Shown here piece by piece: positions 35,197-43,939 of a stretch of 64,000 nucleotides of DNA. Both the position numbers and the translations under genes were made by a program. The notes under the pieces were generated by a model. The model did no database searches. It was not told where the DNA came from and worked only from the letters and a program-made list of their open reading frames with translations. Numbering within the stretch: position 1 is the stretch's first letter; every line of letters starts with the position of its first letter. This stretch comes from Saccharopolyspora gloriosae. Lineage in GTDB: Bacteria; Actinomycetota; Actinomycetes; Mycobacteriales; Pseudonocardiaceae. Where the stretch lies: assembly GCF_014203325.1 (NCBI RefSeq), contig NZ_JACHIV010000001.1, forward strand, positions 310,001 through 374,000, written 5' to 3'.

Positions 35197-37380
35197 GTGC
35201 AGAAGCGATCCGTGACAGTGCGGATGGCCCGATGGAGCGCCACCCATCCGTGGAAGGCGATCGTCGGCTGGGTGGTCTTCGTGGCCGTCTGCGTCGTCGG
35301 CAGCGGCATCGCGGGAACGGTCGACGCCACCAGCGCCGACTACCGCATCGGCGAGGCCGGCCGTGCCGAGGCGCTGCTGGCCGAGGGCGGCATGACCGAC
35401 CCCGTCGTGGAGAAGGTGCTGATCACCTCGCCGTCCGGCGGGCTCCCGCCCGAGGCCGGCGCGGCGGCGCGCGAGGTCTCCGACCGGATGCGGGCGCTGC
35501 CCGCGGTCGCCGAGGTCGGCGAACCGGCCCCCGCCCCCAGCGGCGACGCGCTGCTGGTCCAGGTGCGGATGCACGGCGACGACAAGCAGGCCCTGCCCGA
35601 GGTCGGCGCGCTGCTGGAGCAGACCGCCGCCGTGCAGCAGGCCCACCCGGACCTCAAGGTCGAGCAGACCGGCCAGGTCTCCATCGACCAGGGCATCGAC
35701 GAGCAGCTAGGCGAGGACCTGGCGCTCGGCGAGAAGATCACCCTGCCGGTCACGGTGATCATCCTGCTGATGGTGTTCGGCTCGCTGCTCGGCGCCGGGG
35801 TGCCGGTGCTGCTGGCGCTGTCCTGCGTGGTCACGGCCATGTCGTTGTCCGCGCTGACCTCGCACCTCATCCCCGACGTGGGGACCGTCAAGAACATCAT
35901 CCTGCTGCTCGGCATGGCCGTCGGCGTCGACTACTCGTTGTTCTACATCAAGCGGGAGCGCGAGGAACGGGCCCGCTCGGGCGGCAGGCTCTCGCACTTC
36001 GCGGCGATCGAGGTGGCGGCGGCGACCTCCGGGCACACCGTGGTCGTGTCCGGCATCGCGGTGATGGTGTCGATGGCCAGCCTCTACCTGGCCGGTGACG
36101 TCGTTTTCGCTTCGCTGGCAACGGGTTCGATCGCGGTGGTGCTGGTCGCGGTGATCAGCTCGCTGACCGTGCTGCCCGCGGTGCTGGCGAAGCTCGGACC
36201 GCGCATCGACCGCCCCAAGGTGCCGTTCTTCGGCAAGCTCGCCGAGCGGCAGGGCCCCGGCAAGTTCTGGCCCGCGATGCTGCGCCCGTCGATGCAGCGC
36301 CCCGGAGTGACCCTCGCGGTCTCCGCGCTGGCGATGCTGCTGCTGGCCGCCCCGGCGCTGACCATGCAGCTGGGCCTGCCGGGCAACAACACGCTGCCCA
36401 AGGGCATCCCCGGGATCCAGGTGAACGAGCGCCTGGTCCAGGAGTTCCCGGCCGAGGGCGCCTCGAACTTCGTCGCCGTCCGCTCCGACCCCGCGCACGC
36501 GGCGGCGGCCGGGCAGGCGCTGGGGCGGCTGGCCGAGCAGGCCCAGCAGGACCCGGCGATCACCCGCGCGGCCGACGCCCAGGTGCGCACCTCCGCCGAC
36601 GGGCTCGTGCACACCGTGCAGCTCGGCATCCCGTACGCGACGGACTCCCCGGAGGCCGCGAACTCGCTGCAGCGGCTGCGCGAACTCGCCCCCGCCGAGC
36701 TCGGCGGTGTGCCGGGCACCGAGTTCGCCGTCGGCGGCGGCGTGGCCCGCAACGTCGACACCGCCGGGCACCAGTCCGAGACGCTGCCCGGCGTGGTCGC
36801 CTTCGTGCTGCTGCTGACCTTCGTGATGATGCTGATCTCGTTCCGCTCGGCGGTGCTGGCGGCGATGTCGATCGTGCTGAACCTGCTGTCCGCGGGCGCC
36901 ACCTTCGGCGTGCTGGTGCTGGTCTTCCAGAGCAGCTGGGCGGAGGGGCTGCTGGGCTTCGAGTCCGGCGGGTTCATCGTCTCGCGGGTGCCGCTGTTCC
37001 TGTTCGTGATCCTGTTCGGACTGTCGATGGACTACCACGTCTTCGTGGTCAGCCGGATCAGGGAAGCGGTGCGGCGCGGCCTGCCGACCTCGAAGGCGGT
37101 GCACGAGGGGATCACGTCCTCCGCGGGGGTCGTCACCAGCGCGGCGATCGTGATGGTCTCGGTGTTCCTGAGCTTCGTGTTCACCGGCCTGCCGGAGATG
37201 AAGCAGCTCGGGCTCGGACTGGCCGTGGCCGTCCTGCTGGACGCCTTCGTGATCCGCGTGCTGGTGCTGCCCTCGCTGATGGTGCTGCTCGGCGAGCGCA
37301 CCTGGTGGCCCGCCCGGATCCGGTCGCCGCGCGGCGGTCGCGACCAGGACCGGGAAGCGGTCTCCGCCGCGGCGAGGTGA
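35197..37380 (+). CDS. MMPL/RND-family lipid or drug exporter
   Basis: A 727-residue MMPL-family transporter with two six-helix repeats, each preceded by a large extracytoplasmic loop. The proton-relay region is visible twice: MAVGVDYSLFYIKREREERA in the first half and FGLSMDYHVFVVSRIREAV in the second. Start: a TTG at 35188 is in frame, but ggag ends right before it; GTG 35197 lies 9 bases beyond and fits better. The gene follows the sensor-domain gene by 171 bases and is closed by a 13-bp-stem hairpin. It could export lipids, stress agents or the cluster lipopeptide; nothing in the sequence decides. Confidence 0.87.
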   Translation: MQKRSVTVRMARWSATHPWKAIVGWVVFVAVCVVGSGIAGTVDATSADYRIGEAGRAEALLAEGGMTDPVVEKVLITSPSGGLPPEAGAAAREVSDRMRALPAVAEVGEPAPAPSGDALLVQVRMHGDDKQALPEVGALLEQTAAVQQAHPDLKVEQTGQVSIDQGIDEQLGEDLALGEKITLPVTVIILLMVFGSLLGAGVPVLLALSCVVTAMSLSALTSHLIPDVGTVKNIILLLGMAVGVDYSLFYIKREREERARSGGRLSHFAAIEVAAATSGHTVVVSGIAVMVSMASLYLAGDVVFASLATGSIAVVLVAVISSLTVLPAVLAKLGPRIDRPKVPFFGKLAERQGPGKFWPAMLRPSMQRPGVTLAVSALAMLLLAAPALTMQLGLPGNNTLPKGIPGIQVNERLVQEFPAEGASNFVAVRSDPAHAAAAGQALGRLAEQAQQDPAITRAADAQVRTSADGLVHTVQLGIPYATDSPEAANSLQRLRELAPAELGGVPGTEFAVGGGVARNVDTAGHQSETLPGVVAFVLLLTFVMMLISFRSAVLAAMSIVLNLLSAGATFGVLVLVFQSSWAEGLLGFESGGFIVSRVPLFLFVILFGLSMDYHVFVVSRIREAVRRGLPTSKAVHEGITSSAGVVTSAAIVMVSVFLSFVFTGLPEMKQLGLGLAVAVLLDAFVIRVLVLPSLMVLLGERTWWPARIRSPRGGRDQDREAVSAAAR

Positions 37381-37386
37381 GGCCGG

Positions 37387-37418
37387 GCGGTGCCCCGGCG
37401 AACGCGCCGGGGCACCGC
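37387..37418 (+). terminator. Strong hairpin after the MMPL gene
   Basis: GCGGTGCCCCGGC and GCCGGGGCACCGC form a perfect 13-bp stem with a 6-base loop, starting 7 bases after the MMPL stop. No T-run follows, so it is a likely transcript end or 3' stabiliser rather than a classical intrinsic terminator. Confidence 0.6.
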
Positions 37419-37499
37419 GTCCGCCGCGCAGGGCGGATGCGGCGAATCACGTATCTTGGCGTCGCCGGGATCGATGTCCGAAAGTGAGGAGGAGGGGTC

Positions 37500-37805
37500 G
37501 TGAACAGCGAAGAACTGCTGGCCCTGCTCTCCGCGATCGGGCACACCCAGCGGCTGCGGATCATCGCCGGGTTGTCGGACGGGCGGGTGCACGTGAGCGA
37601 ACTCGCCCGCAGGCTCCGGCTGTCCCGCCCGCTGCTCTACATGCACCTGGAACGTCTGGAAGGTGCGGGCTTGGTCACCGGTAAGCTCGAACTCTCCTCG
37701 GACGGCAAGGCGATGAAGTACTTCGAGCTGGTGCCGTTCGAGCTGGACTTGACGGTGGACACGGTCCTCGCCGCGCTCCGCGCGGACGAGGAAGAGGACC
37801 ACTGA
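37500..37805 (+). CDS. ArsR-like winged-helix regulator
   Basis: A 101-residue winged helix-turn-helix protein: LLALLSAIGHTQRLRIIAGL, recognition helix around HVSELARRLRLSRPLLYMHL, and the wing LVTGKLELSSDGKAMKYFEL. It is ArsR-like but has no metal-binding cysteines. GTG start behind a very strong aggaggagg. It precedes the second small membrane protein by 49 bases and may regulate the paralogous membrane-protein set, including the palindromic promoter at 33.8 kb (inference). The last residues are acidic (DEEEDH). Confidence 0.82.
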   Translation: MNSEELLALLSAIGHTQRLRIIAGLSDGRVHVSELARRLRLSRPLLYMHLERLEGAGLVTGKLELSSDGKAMKYFELVPFELDLTVDTVLAALRADEEEDH

Positions 37806-37831
37806 CCGCTCGCCCGCAGGCGCGAGCGGTC
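37804..37831. terminator. Hairpin between the ArsR-like gene and the small membrane protein gene
   Basis: GACCGCTCGC and GCGAGCGGTC form a perfect 10-bp stem around an 8-base loop that begins inside the stop codon of the ArsR-like gene. Without a T-run it may act as an mRNA stabiliser or partial terminator. Confidence 0.45.
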
Positions 37832-37854
37832 GACCCTGGGGAGGAAATCTCGAC

Positions 37855-38088
37855 ATGTCCGGAGCGTTCGTGGCCATCCTGATCGTGCTGATCGTCGTGG
37901 TCGGCATCACGGTCAGCGTCAGCGCGTACTTCCGCCTGCAACGGCATCGCGCCGACGCCGTGGCGATGGCCGCGTACCGGAAGCTCGCCGAGGAGGCCGT
38001 GGCGAAGCAGGATTCGCTGCGGGAGGAGATCGCTGAGCTCAGCGGGCGGATCGCGGAGGTCGAGCGGCTGCTCAAGAGCATCGACTGA
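37855..38088 (+). CDS. Small single-pass membrane protein with coiled-coil tail (paralogue 2)
   Basis: A 77-residue protein built like the one at 34043: a transmembrane helix (FVAILIVLIVVVGITVSVSA), the shared YFRLQRHRADAVAMAAYRK motif and a heptad-repeat tail (LREEIAELSGRIAEVERLLK). The two genes lie 3.6 kb apart, either side of the MMPL gene. Function unknown. It follows the ArsR-like regulator gene by 49 bases and ends before a bidirectional hairpin. Confidence 0.75.
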   Translation: MSGAFVAILIVLIVVVGITVSVSAYFRLQRHRADAVAMAAYRKLAEEAVAKQDSLREEIAELSGRIAEVERLLKSID

Positions 38089-38114
38089 CCCGGTCACCGC
38101 CGGCGACGAGTCCG

Positions 38115-38156
38115 CCGCCCGGCCGTTCCCGGAATTCGGGCGCGGCCGGGCGGTTT
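38115..38156. terminator. Bidirectional terminator between convergent genes
   Basis: CCGCCCGGCCG at 38115-38125 pairs with CGGCCGGGCGG at 38143-38153, followed by TTT. The enclosed segment contains the palindrome CCCGGAATTCGGG. It lies between the convergent small membrane protein and FAD dehydrogenase genes. Confidence 0.65.
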
Positions 38157-38174
38157 CGCGTTTCCGGGGCTCGA

Positions 38175-39971
38175 TCAGGCGCTCTCGGCCGCGGCCGCGC
38201 GGCCCGCCTGCCTGCCGGAGAACAGGCAGCCGCCGAGGAACGTCCCTTCCAGGGCGCGGTAGCCGTGGAAACCTCCGCCGCCGAAGCCGGACACCTCGCC
38301 CGCCGCGTAGAGGCCCGGGATCGGCCGCCCCGCCGAGTCGAGGACGCGACCGGACAGATCCGTCTGCAGCCCGCCGAGGGTCTTGCGGGTGAGGATGTTC
38401 ATCCGGATCGCGATCAGCGGTCCCGCCGCCGGGTCGAGGATCTTGTGCAGCGGCGTGGTCCGGGCGAGGCTGTCGCCGGAGTACGCCAGCGAGTTGCGGA
38501 TGCCCATCACCTGGGTGTCCTTGGTGAACGGGTTGTCGACCTGCTGGTCCCGGGCGGTGATCTGCCTGCCGAGGGCGTCCGCGTCGACCAGGTCCGAGCC
38601 CACCAGCGCGTTCATGCCCTTGACGAGCTCGGCGAGGTCGTCGGCGATGACGAAGTCCTCCCCGTCGTCCATGAACGCCTTGACCGGGGGCGGGGTGTCG
38701 TGGAACAGGCGCCCGGCCAGGTAGGCGGCGAGGTCCTTGCGGGTGAGCTCCGGGTTCTGCTCCGAACCGGAGAGGACGAACTCCTTGTCGATGATCCGCT
38801 TGTTCAGCACGAACCAGGAGTGGTCGTGCCCGGTGCGCGTGATCATTTCGAGGGTGCCGAGTGTGTCGTAGCTCGGGATGCCCGGATTGGGGAAGCGGCT
38901 TCCCTCGGCGTCGAACCACATCGAGGACGGGGCGGCGAGGACGCGGATCCCGTGGTCGGGCCAGATCGGCGAGTGGTTGATCAGGCCCTCGGTGTAGTGC
39001 CACATGCGGTCGCGGTTGACCAGGCGGGCGCCCGCGGCCTCGGTGATGCCGAGCATCCGCCCGTCCACGTGGGCGGGCACCCCCGTGATGAGGCGGGCCG
39101 GTGGTTTCCCGAGGTAGGACGGCCAGTTCTCGCGCACGAGGTCGTGGTTGGCGCCGATGCCGCCCGCGGTGACGATGACGATGGGGGCGCGCAGCTCGAA
39201 GTCGCCCACCTTGGTGCGCGAGCTCGGCGTGCCGCGCTCGGCGTCGCTGGGTTCCAGCACGCTGCCGCGCACGCCGTCGACGACGCCGCCGGTCGTGCTG
39301 AGCGAGTCGACCTGGTGGCGGAACCGGAACGCGACCTTCCCGGCTTCGGCCGCCTCGCGCACGAGCTTCTCGAACGGTTCCATGACGCCGGGCCCGGTGC
39401 CCAGGGTCAGGTGGAAGCGGGGCACTGAGTTGCCCGGACCGTCGGCCATCTGCCCGCCGCGTTCCGCCCAGCCGACGATCGGCACCCAGGTCATGCCCAA
39501 GCCGGACAGCCAGGACCGCTTCTCCTCCGCGGCGAACTGCAGGTACGCCTCCGCCCAGCGCGCTCCCCAGTGGTCCTCGCCCAGCGGGTCGTCGACGCCG
39601 CGGTCGAAACCGGCGTTGGAGAACCAGTCGGCCCGCGCCAGCTCCAAGGAGTCCTTGATGCCCGCGGCGCGCTGTTCGACGGAGTCGATGAAGAACAGCC
39701 CGCCCAGCGACCAGAACGCCTGCCCGCCCAGGCTCGCCTCGGGTTCCTGGTCCACCAGCAGCACCCGTCGTCCCGCGGCGACCAGCTCCGAGGTCGCCAC
39801 CAGCCCGGCGAGGCCTGCTCCGACGACGATGGCGTCGGCCTCGGTGCCGGCGGCGGCACCGGCGGAGCCGGGGGACATGCCGAGGCCGGCCACCGCTCCG
39901 GTCGCGGCGAACGCGCTCCCGGCGGCCAGGACGTCGCGACGGCTGATACCTCGGTCTTCTGACGAACTCAT
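38175..39971 (-). CDS. Tat-exported FAD-dependent dehydrogenase (FAD_binding_2 family)
   Basis: A 598-residue flavoprotein. The N-terminus has a twin-arginine signal (ISRRDVLAAGSAFAATGAVA), then the dinucleotide-binding fold ADAIVVGAGLAGLVATSEL at about residue 45 and the C-terminal FAD-closing segment GLYAAGEVSGFGGGGFHGYR. It matches the ketosteroid-dehydrogenase/fumarate-reductase-like group of FAD-binding dehydrogenases. The start is supported by gagga seven bases upstream. It probably oxidises or reduces a ketone or enoyl substrate outside the cytoplasm. It is unlike phytoene desaturases and, being on the other strand with a Tat signal, is unlikely to be part of the polyene pathway. Confidence 0.85.
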   Translation of the reverse strand: MSSSEDRGISRRDVLAAGSAFAATGAVAGLGMSPGSAGAAAGTEADAIVVGAGLAGLVATSELVAAGRRVLLVDQEPEASLGGQAFWSLGGLFFIDSVEQRAAGIKDSLELARADWFSNAGFDRGVDDPLGEDHWGARWAEAYLQFAAEEKRSWLSGLGMTWVPIVGWAERGGQMADGPGNSVPRFHLTLGTGPGVMEPFEKLVREAAEAGKVAFRFRHQVDSLSTTGGVVDGVRGSVLEPSDAERGTPSSRTKVGDFELRAPIVIVTAGGIGANHDLVRENWPSYLGKPPARLITGVPAHVDGRMLGITEAAGARLVNRDRMWHYTEGLINHSPIWPDHGIRVLAAPSSMWFDAEGSRFPNPGIPSYDTLGTLEMITRTGHDHSWFVLNKRIIDKEFVLSGSEQNPELTRKDLAAYLAGRLFHDTPPPVKAFMDDGEDFVIADDLAELVKGMNALVGSDLVDADALGRQITARDQQVDNPFTKDTQVMGIRNSLAYSGDSLARTTPLHKILDPAAGPLIAIRMNILTRKTLGGLQTDLSGRVLDSAGRPIPGLYAAGEVSGFGGGGFHGYRALEGTFLGGCLFSGRQAGRAAAAESA

Positions 39972-40183
39972 CGTCGAGTCCTCCACATCGGCGTGAACGG
40001 GCTCCCGCGTGCGATCGCGACGTCCCGCGGCAGGCTCCGCACCGCCTCGTCGGAGTGCGGGCGAGCGCGGCCACCGGGGTCGGACGCGACGCCGGCTCCC
40101 ACTTGCTACTGGAAAGTAGCAATCTTCGGCGGGCCGGTGCGTCTGCTGAATGGCGGGACCGCGCGCTGCTCCCGCGGCGCCGG

Positions 40184-41791
40184 TCAGCGCTCCGGGGCGA
40201 GGCCGCGGTGCGGTGCGGCGGCGTCCAGCCGTGCGTAGGCCTCGTGCGACGCGGTGAGCAGCGACTCGGTCGGCAGCAGCGCCGGGCGGATCTCGCCCGC
40301 CGCCAGCTCGTAGGCCTCGTGCAGCTCGACCAGCGCGCCGCGCAGCGCGGGCGGGTGGACCGGCTCCGCCGCGCTGAGCGTGCGCACGCGGGCCAGCGCC
40401 GTGTGCACCCGGGAGAGCCACGCGCGGTTCGGCAGCAGCCAGGAGATGCCGACGGCCACCGCCGCGCCCAGCAACGTCGCCCAGAACCGGTGGGAGGCGA
40501 GCACCGCCGGATCCGCCGGGGCGCCCAGCGCGCTCACGAGCAGCGCGACCGGCGTCGCGAACAGCAGGCCCAGCGCGTAGTTGAGGGTCACCGTCATCTC
40601 CGCGCCCCACTGCAGCAGCACCAGCGCGACCAGCAGCACCCACACCGCCGGGTGCGCGGAGAGCACGGCCACCCCGATCAGCACGCCGGCCACCGTGCCG
40701 GACACGCGCTGCACCATGCGCGGTACGGACGTCGCGGTGCTCGTCGCCTGCAGCACGGACACCGCGGACACCGCCGCCCAGTAGGCGTGGCCGATGCCGA
40801 GCAGGTCGGCGACGCCACCGGCGAGCAGCGCGGCCACGAAGACGCGGGCGGCGTAGGGCAGCAGCCAGGAACCGGCGCGCCGCGGGCGCACGGCCGCGCG
40901 CAGCACCTCGCGGATGATCCGCCAGCGGGACGCCGGGATGGGGGCGCGGACGTCGGCCGAACCCGCCGGGCGCAGCTCGGGGACCGCATCGCCCGCGCGG
41001 ATCGCGGTCGCGGCGGTGCGCACGTCCTCGGCGGTGATCGCGGGAGCGTCCGGGCCGAGCAGCACCTCGCTCGCGTCCACGGCGCGGACCAGGCCCCGGT
41101 GCGCGGGGGAGTCGCGGTGCCGCCTGCCGACGAGCGCGACGCTGTGCCACGCCGACTCCACCGCCACCGCGGCCTGGTGCCGCGCCGCCAGGTCGGAGCG
41201 AGCCACCAGCGCGGTCGCGGTCGCGTCCAGCGCCGCCGCCACCGCCCGGCGCTGTGGCGCCAGGCCGATGACCGCCGCTCCGGTGACGTTGACGATCCAG
41301 GCGAACGCCGCGCACAGCGCCGCCGCCGCGAGGTGCGGCCCGAGGTCGGCGGCGACCAGCGGCAGGTGCGCGCACGCGCCGACGGCGAATGCGAAGATCA
41401 GCCCGCCGGGCGGACCGACCTTGACGGCCGCGCAGAGCACGGTGGCCGCGGCGCCGACCAGCGCGGTGGCCGCCAGCGCCACCGCCTCGTGCCACGGGGT
41501 GCCACCCGCGAACACGGCGATCACGTCGCCCACGGCCACGGCGAGCACCATGCCGACCGCCACCGCGCCCAGCGTCCTGGCGTGCCGGTAGTAGGGCTCG
41601 GTGCGGCCGTAGACGCTGCTCAACGCGCCGAACACGGCGCCGGGCAGCAGGTCTAGCCGGTCGATGAGCAGCAGCACGGCCAGCGGGACCGCCAGTGCCA
41701 GCAGGGCGCGGGCGGCGGGCCAGAGGAAGGGGCCGTTCCGGCGGAGCCGGAACGTGTCCCGAAGGTTGCGGGTCAGGACGGTTCCGGTCAC
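40184..41791 (-). CDS. FUSC-family membrane exporter (aromatic-acid exporter-like)
   Basis: A 535-residue membrane protein of the fusaric-acid-resistance/YccS type. Two blocks of closely packed transmembrane helices (residues 25-175 and about 305-425) are separated by a cytoplasmic region (RRAVAAALDATATALVARSD and onward). YWAAVSAVSVLQATST and the preceding GHA are typical of the second FUSC block. It is transcribed divergently from a MarR regulator with only 45 bases between, which suggests regulated export of a small toxic acid or phenolic compound. Confidence 0.85.
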   Translation of the reverse strand: MTGTVLTRNLRDTFRLRRNGPFLWPAARALLALAVPLAVLLLIDRLDLLPGAVFGALSSVYGRTEPYYRHARTLGAVAVGMVLAVAVGDVIAVFAGGTPWHEAVALAATALVGAAATVLCAAVKVGPPGGLIFAFAVGACAHLPLVAADLGPHLAAAALCAAFAWIVNVTGAAVIGLAPQRRAVAAALDATATALVARSDLAARHQAAVAVESAWHSVALVGRRHRDSPAHRGLVRAVDASEVLLGPDAPAITAEDVRTAATAIRAGDAVPELRPAGSADVRAPIPASRWRIIREVLRAAVRPRRAGSWLLPYAARVFVAALLAGGVADLLGIGHAYWAAVSAVSVLQATSTATSVPRMVQRVSGTVAGVLIGVAVLSAHPAVWVLLVALVLLQWGAEMTVTLNYALGLLFATPVALLVSALGAPADPAVLASHRFWATLLGAAVAVGISWLLPNRAWLSRVHTALARVRTLSAAEPVHPPALRGALVELHEAYELAAGEIRPALLPTESLLTASHEAYARLDAAAPHRGLAPER

Positions 41792-41812
41792 CTGGGCAGT
41801 GTAGAGAAAATA

Positions 41813-41827
41813 GTTTACTAGTGAAAC
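41813..41827. promoter_or_regulatory. MarR operator candidate in the FUSC/MarR divergent promoter
   Basis: GTTTACTAGTGAAAC is an imperfect palindrome centred on CTAG in the 45-bp AT-rich gap between the divergent FUSC exporter and MarR genes. Its position and symmetry suit autoregulation by the MarR protein. Confidence 0.55.
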
Positions 41828-41836
41828 GATGGTGAG

Positions 41837-42343
41837 ATGAAGCGGACACCGGATCTCATCGACGCGGCCCGGTCGCAGTGGGGCGAGGCGCGCCCGGACG
41901 TGGACACGACCAGCATCGACGTGATCGGGCGGGTGCTGCGCGCGGCGGCGGTGCTGCGGCGGCGGCTGGACGCGACGATCGCCGAGGGCGGCCTCAACCG
42001 CGCGGAGTTCGACCTGCTGTGCGCGTTGCGCCGCGGCGGTACGGCGGTCACCCCGGGGCGGCTCAACGAGCTGACCGTCTCCTCCGGCGCGGCGACCACG
42101 AAGCGGCTCCGCGAGCTCACCGAGCGCGGGCTGCTGGAGCGCTCCACGGATCAGCGCGATCGGCGCAGCGCGCGAGTGCAGCTCACCGAGCGGGGGGAGC
42201 GGCTCATCGACGGGTTGTTCCCGCAGGTCATGGATGCCGAGCAGGCGCTGCTGGCGGGGTTGAGCGCGCGGCAGCGGGAGTCGCTGGCGGGCGGACTCGC
42301 CGACCTGCTGCGCGCGGTGGAGGGTCCGGGCGAAGCGCGCTGA
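41837..42343 (+). CDS. MarR-family transcriptional regulator
   Basis: A 168-residue MarR regulator. The winged-helix region is clear: FDLLCALRRGGTAVTPGRLN, then TVSSGAATTKRLRELTERGL and the wing LLERSTDQRDRRSARVQLTERG. It is divergent from the FUSC exporter gene with a palindrome in the shared promoter, so it probably represses the exporter until a small ligand binds. The N-terminal roughly 30 residues before VLRAAAVLRRRLDATIAEGG form the dimerisation region. Confidence 0.92.
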   Translation: MKRTPDLIDAARSQWGEARPDVDTTSIDVIGRVLRAAAVLRRRLDATIAEGGLNRAEFDLLCALRRGGTAVTPGRLNELTVSSGAATTKRLRELTERGLLERSTDQRDRRSARVQLTERGERLIDGLFPQVMDAEQALLAGLSARQRESLAGGLADLLRAVEGPGEAR

Positions 42344-42513
42344 CGGTCGCTCCTGCGGACGAGCAGGGACACATGCACCGTCAGCGAAAGAAAATCTTTC
42401 GTGAAGACCGGCATCTGGAGGAAAAATATTGTGATCTTGTCTGCGTGATGGTCATAATTTTTCGTGAACAGTGACGGCGCCACCGCGACCGCACTACGCA
42501 CGAGGAGGCTGAC
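42344..42513. promoter_or_regulatory. AT-rich regulatory region upstream of lysine aminotransferase
   Basis: Unusually AT-rich for this genome. CGAAAGA-AAA-TCTTTCG at 42385-42401 is a perfect 7-bp-arm palindrome, and TTTCGTGAA occurs twice as a direct repeat (42398-42406 and 42460-42468). This looks like an operator region, for example for a leucine-responsive or sugar-type regulator; the regulator is not identified. Confidence 0.55.
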
Positions 42514-43869
42514 ATGACCGCACAGCAGGAAGCCGTTCTCGACCAGCCCACCACCGCGACCACCGAGGCCGAGCAGGCGGTGCCCGCGCTCCGCGCGCAG
42601 GTCACCGGTGACCTGCTGGACATCGTCGTCGACCTCGACTCCGGGCACGGCTGCCGCCTGCGCGACCTGCGCGACGGCACCGAATACCTCGACATGACGA
42701 TGTTCTTCAGCTCCGCGCCGCTCGGCCACGGCCACCCCGGCCTGCGCGAACCCGAGTTCGAGGCCGCGCTGGTGCGGACCTCGCGGGTCAAGCCGGCCAA
42801 CCCGGACTTCGCCACCGTCGAACAAGCCCGGTTCGCCGAGACCTTCCGCCGCGTCGCGGGCGTGCCGGAGCTGCCGCTGCTGTTCCTCATCGACGGCGGC
42901 ACGCTCGCCGTGGAGAACGCGCTCAAGGTCGCCTTCGACTGGAAGACCAAGCACAACGCCCGCCAGGGCATCGGCGTCCGCGGCAGCAAGGTCCTGCACC
43001 TGGAGCGCGCCTTCCACGGCCGCAGCGGATACACGTTGTCGCTGACCAACACCGATCCGGCGAAGATCCGCGACTACCCGATGTTCGACTGGCCGCGCAT
43101 CCCCAGCCCCGCGATCGAACCCGGCCCGCGCTGGGACGACCCGGAGCTGCTGGCGGAGGAGCGCGTCGCGCTCGACGCCGCCGAGGCCGCGCTGCGCCGG
43201 TACGGAGCCGAGATCGCCTGCTTCGTGTACGAGCCGATCCAGGGCGAGGGTGGTGACCGGCACCTGCGGCCGCGATTCCTCACCGCCGTGCAGGAGCTCT
43301 GCCGCGAGCACGACGTGCTCACCGTCGCCGACGAGGTGCAGACCGGCGCGCTGACCGGCGCGGTGTGGGCGCACCGGGAACTCGGGCTGGAACCGGACCT
43401 GGTGGCGTTCGGCAAGCGGCTGCAGGTGTGCGGGGTCATGGGCGGGCGCCGGGTGCTCGACATCGCCGACAACGCGTTCCGCGAGCCGAGCCGGATCAGC
43501 TCCACCTGGGGCGGATCGCTGGTGGACATGGTGCGGGCCACCCGGATCTTGGAGATCGTCGAACAGGACGGCTTGTTCGAGCACAGCCGCCGGATGGGCG
43601 AGCTGCTGCTCGGCGAGCTCGGCGCGCTCGCCGCCGAGTTCCCGGAGGTGATCCGCTCGGCGCGCGGACGCGGCCTGATGTGCGCGGTGAGCTTCCTCGA
43701 ACCGGCTCGGCGGGACGCGGCGCTCGCCGTGGCGCGGGATCGGCACCGGACGCTGTTCCTGCCGTCCGGCCCCGACTCGCTGCGCTTCCGCCCGTCCCTG
43801 TCGGTGTCGCCGGAGGAGATCACCGAAGCCGTGGCCGCCCTGCGCGCCACGCTGACCGAACTCTCCTGA
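42514..43869 (+). CDS. lat: L-lysine 6-transaminase
   Basis: A 451-residue class III PLP aminotransferase. The LAT-type stretch FLIDGGTLAVENALKVAFDW followed by KTKHNARQGIGVRG distinguishes it from GABA and ornithine enzymes. The PLP Asp is in VLTVADEVQTG and the PLP lysine in DLVAFGKRLQVCG. It transfers the epsilon-amino group of lysine to 2-oxoglutarate, giving alpha-aminoadipate semialdehyde/piperideine-6-carboxylate, used in lysine breakdown or as a precursor of pipecolate or aminoadipate. It stands alone behind an AT-rich promoter. A link to NRPS module 2 is possible but unsupported. Confidence 0.9.
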   Translation: MTAQQEAVLDQPTTATTEAEQAVPALRAQVTGDLLDIVVDLDSGHGCRLRDLRDGTEYLDMTMFFSSAPLGHGHPGLREPEFEAALVRTSRVKPANPDFATVEQARFAETFRRVAGVPELPLLFLIDGGTLAVENALKVAFDWKTKHNARQGIGVRGSKVLHLERAFHGRSGYTLSLTNTDPAKIRDYPMFDWPRIPSPAIEPGPRWDDPELLAEERVALDAAEAALRRYGAEIACFVYEPIQGEGGDRHLRPRFLTAVQELCREHDVLTVADEVQTGALTGAVWAHRELGLEPDLVAFGKRLQVCGVMGGRRVLDIADNAFREPSRISSTWGGSLVDMVRATRILEIVEQDGLFEHSRRMGELLLGELGALAAEFPEVIRSARGRGLMCAVSFLEPARRDAALAVARDRHRTLFLPSGPDSLRFRPSLSVSPEEITEAVAALRATLTELS

Positions 43870-43889
43870 CCCGCACCGCGACGACGTGC

Positions 43890-43918
43890 GCGGACCGCCC
43901 GGCCGCCGGGCGGTCCGC
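43890..43918. terminator. Bidirectional hairpin between convergent lat and mannosyltransferase genes
   Basis: GCGGACCGCCCGG and CCGGGCGGTCCGC form a perfect 13-bp stem around a 3-base loop, between the convergent stop codons at 43869 and 43940. No T-run. Confidence 0.65.
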
Positions 43919-43939
43919 TGCACGCTCAGCCGGGGCGGG

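Noticed and set aside
35197-37380. MMPL transporter as the confirmed exporter of the lipopeptide
   Set aside because: It is outside the cluster terminator and linked to a sensor-protein operon; the DrrA/DrrB-like pair inside the cluster is the better candidate.
38175-39971. FAD dehydrogenase as the polyene or phytoene-type desaturase of the cluster
   Set aside because: It has a twin-arginine export signal and FAD_binding_2/ketosteroid-dehydrogenase features, lies on the other strand and is separated from the cluster by a terminator and an unrelated membrane-protein set.
42514-43869. Lysine 6-aminotransferase as part of the biosynthetic cluster
   Set aside because: It lies 9 kb beyond the cluster terminator behind its own AT-rich promoter and without SARP repeats; a pipecolate or aminoadipate residue in the peptide is not supported by the pocket readouts.
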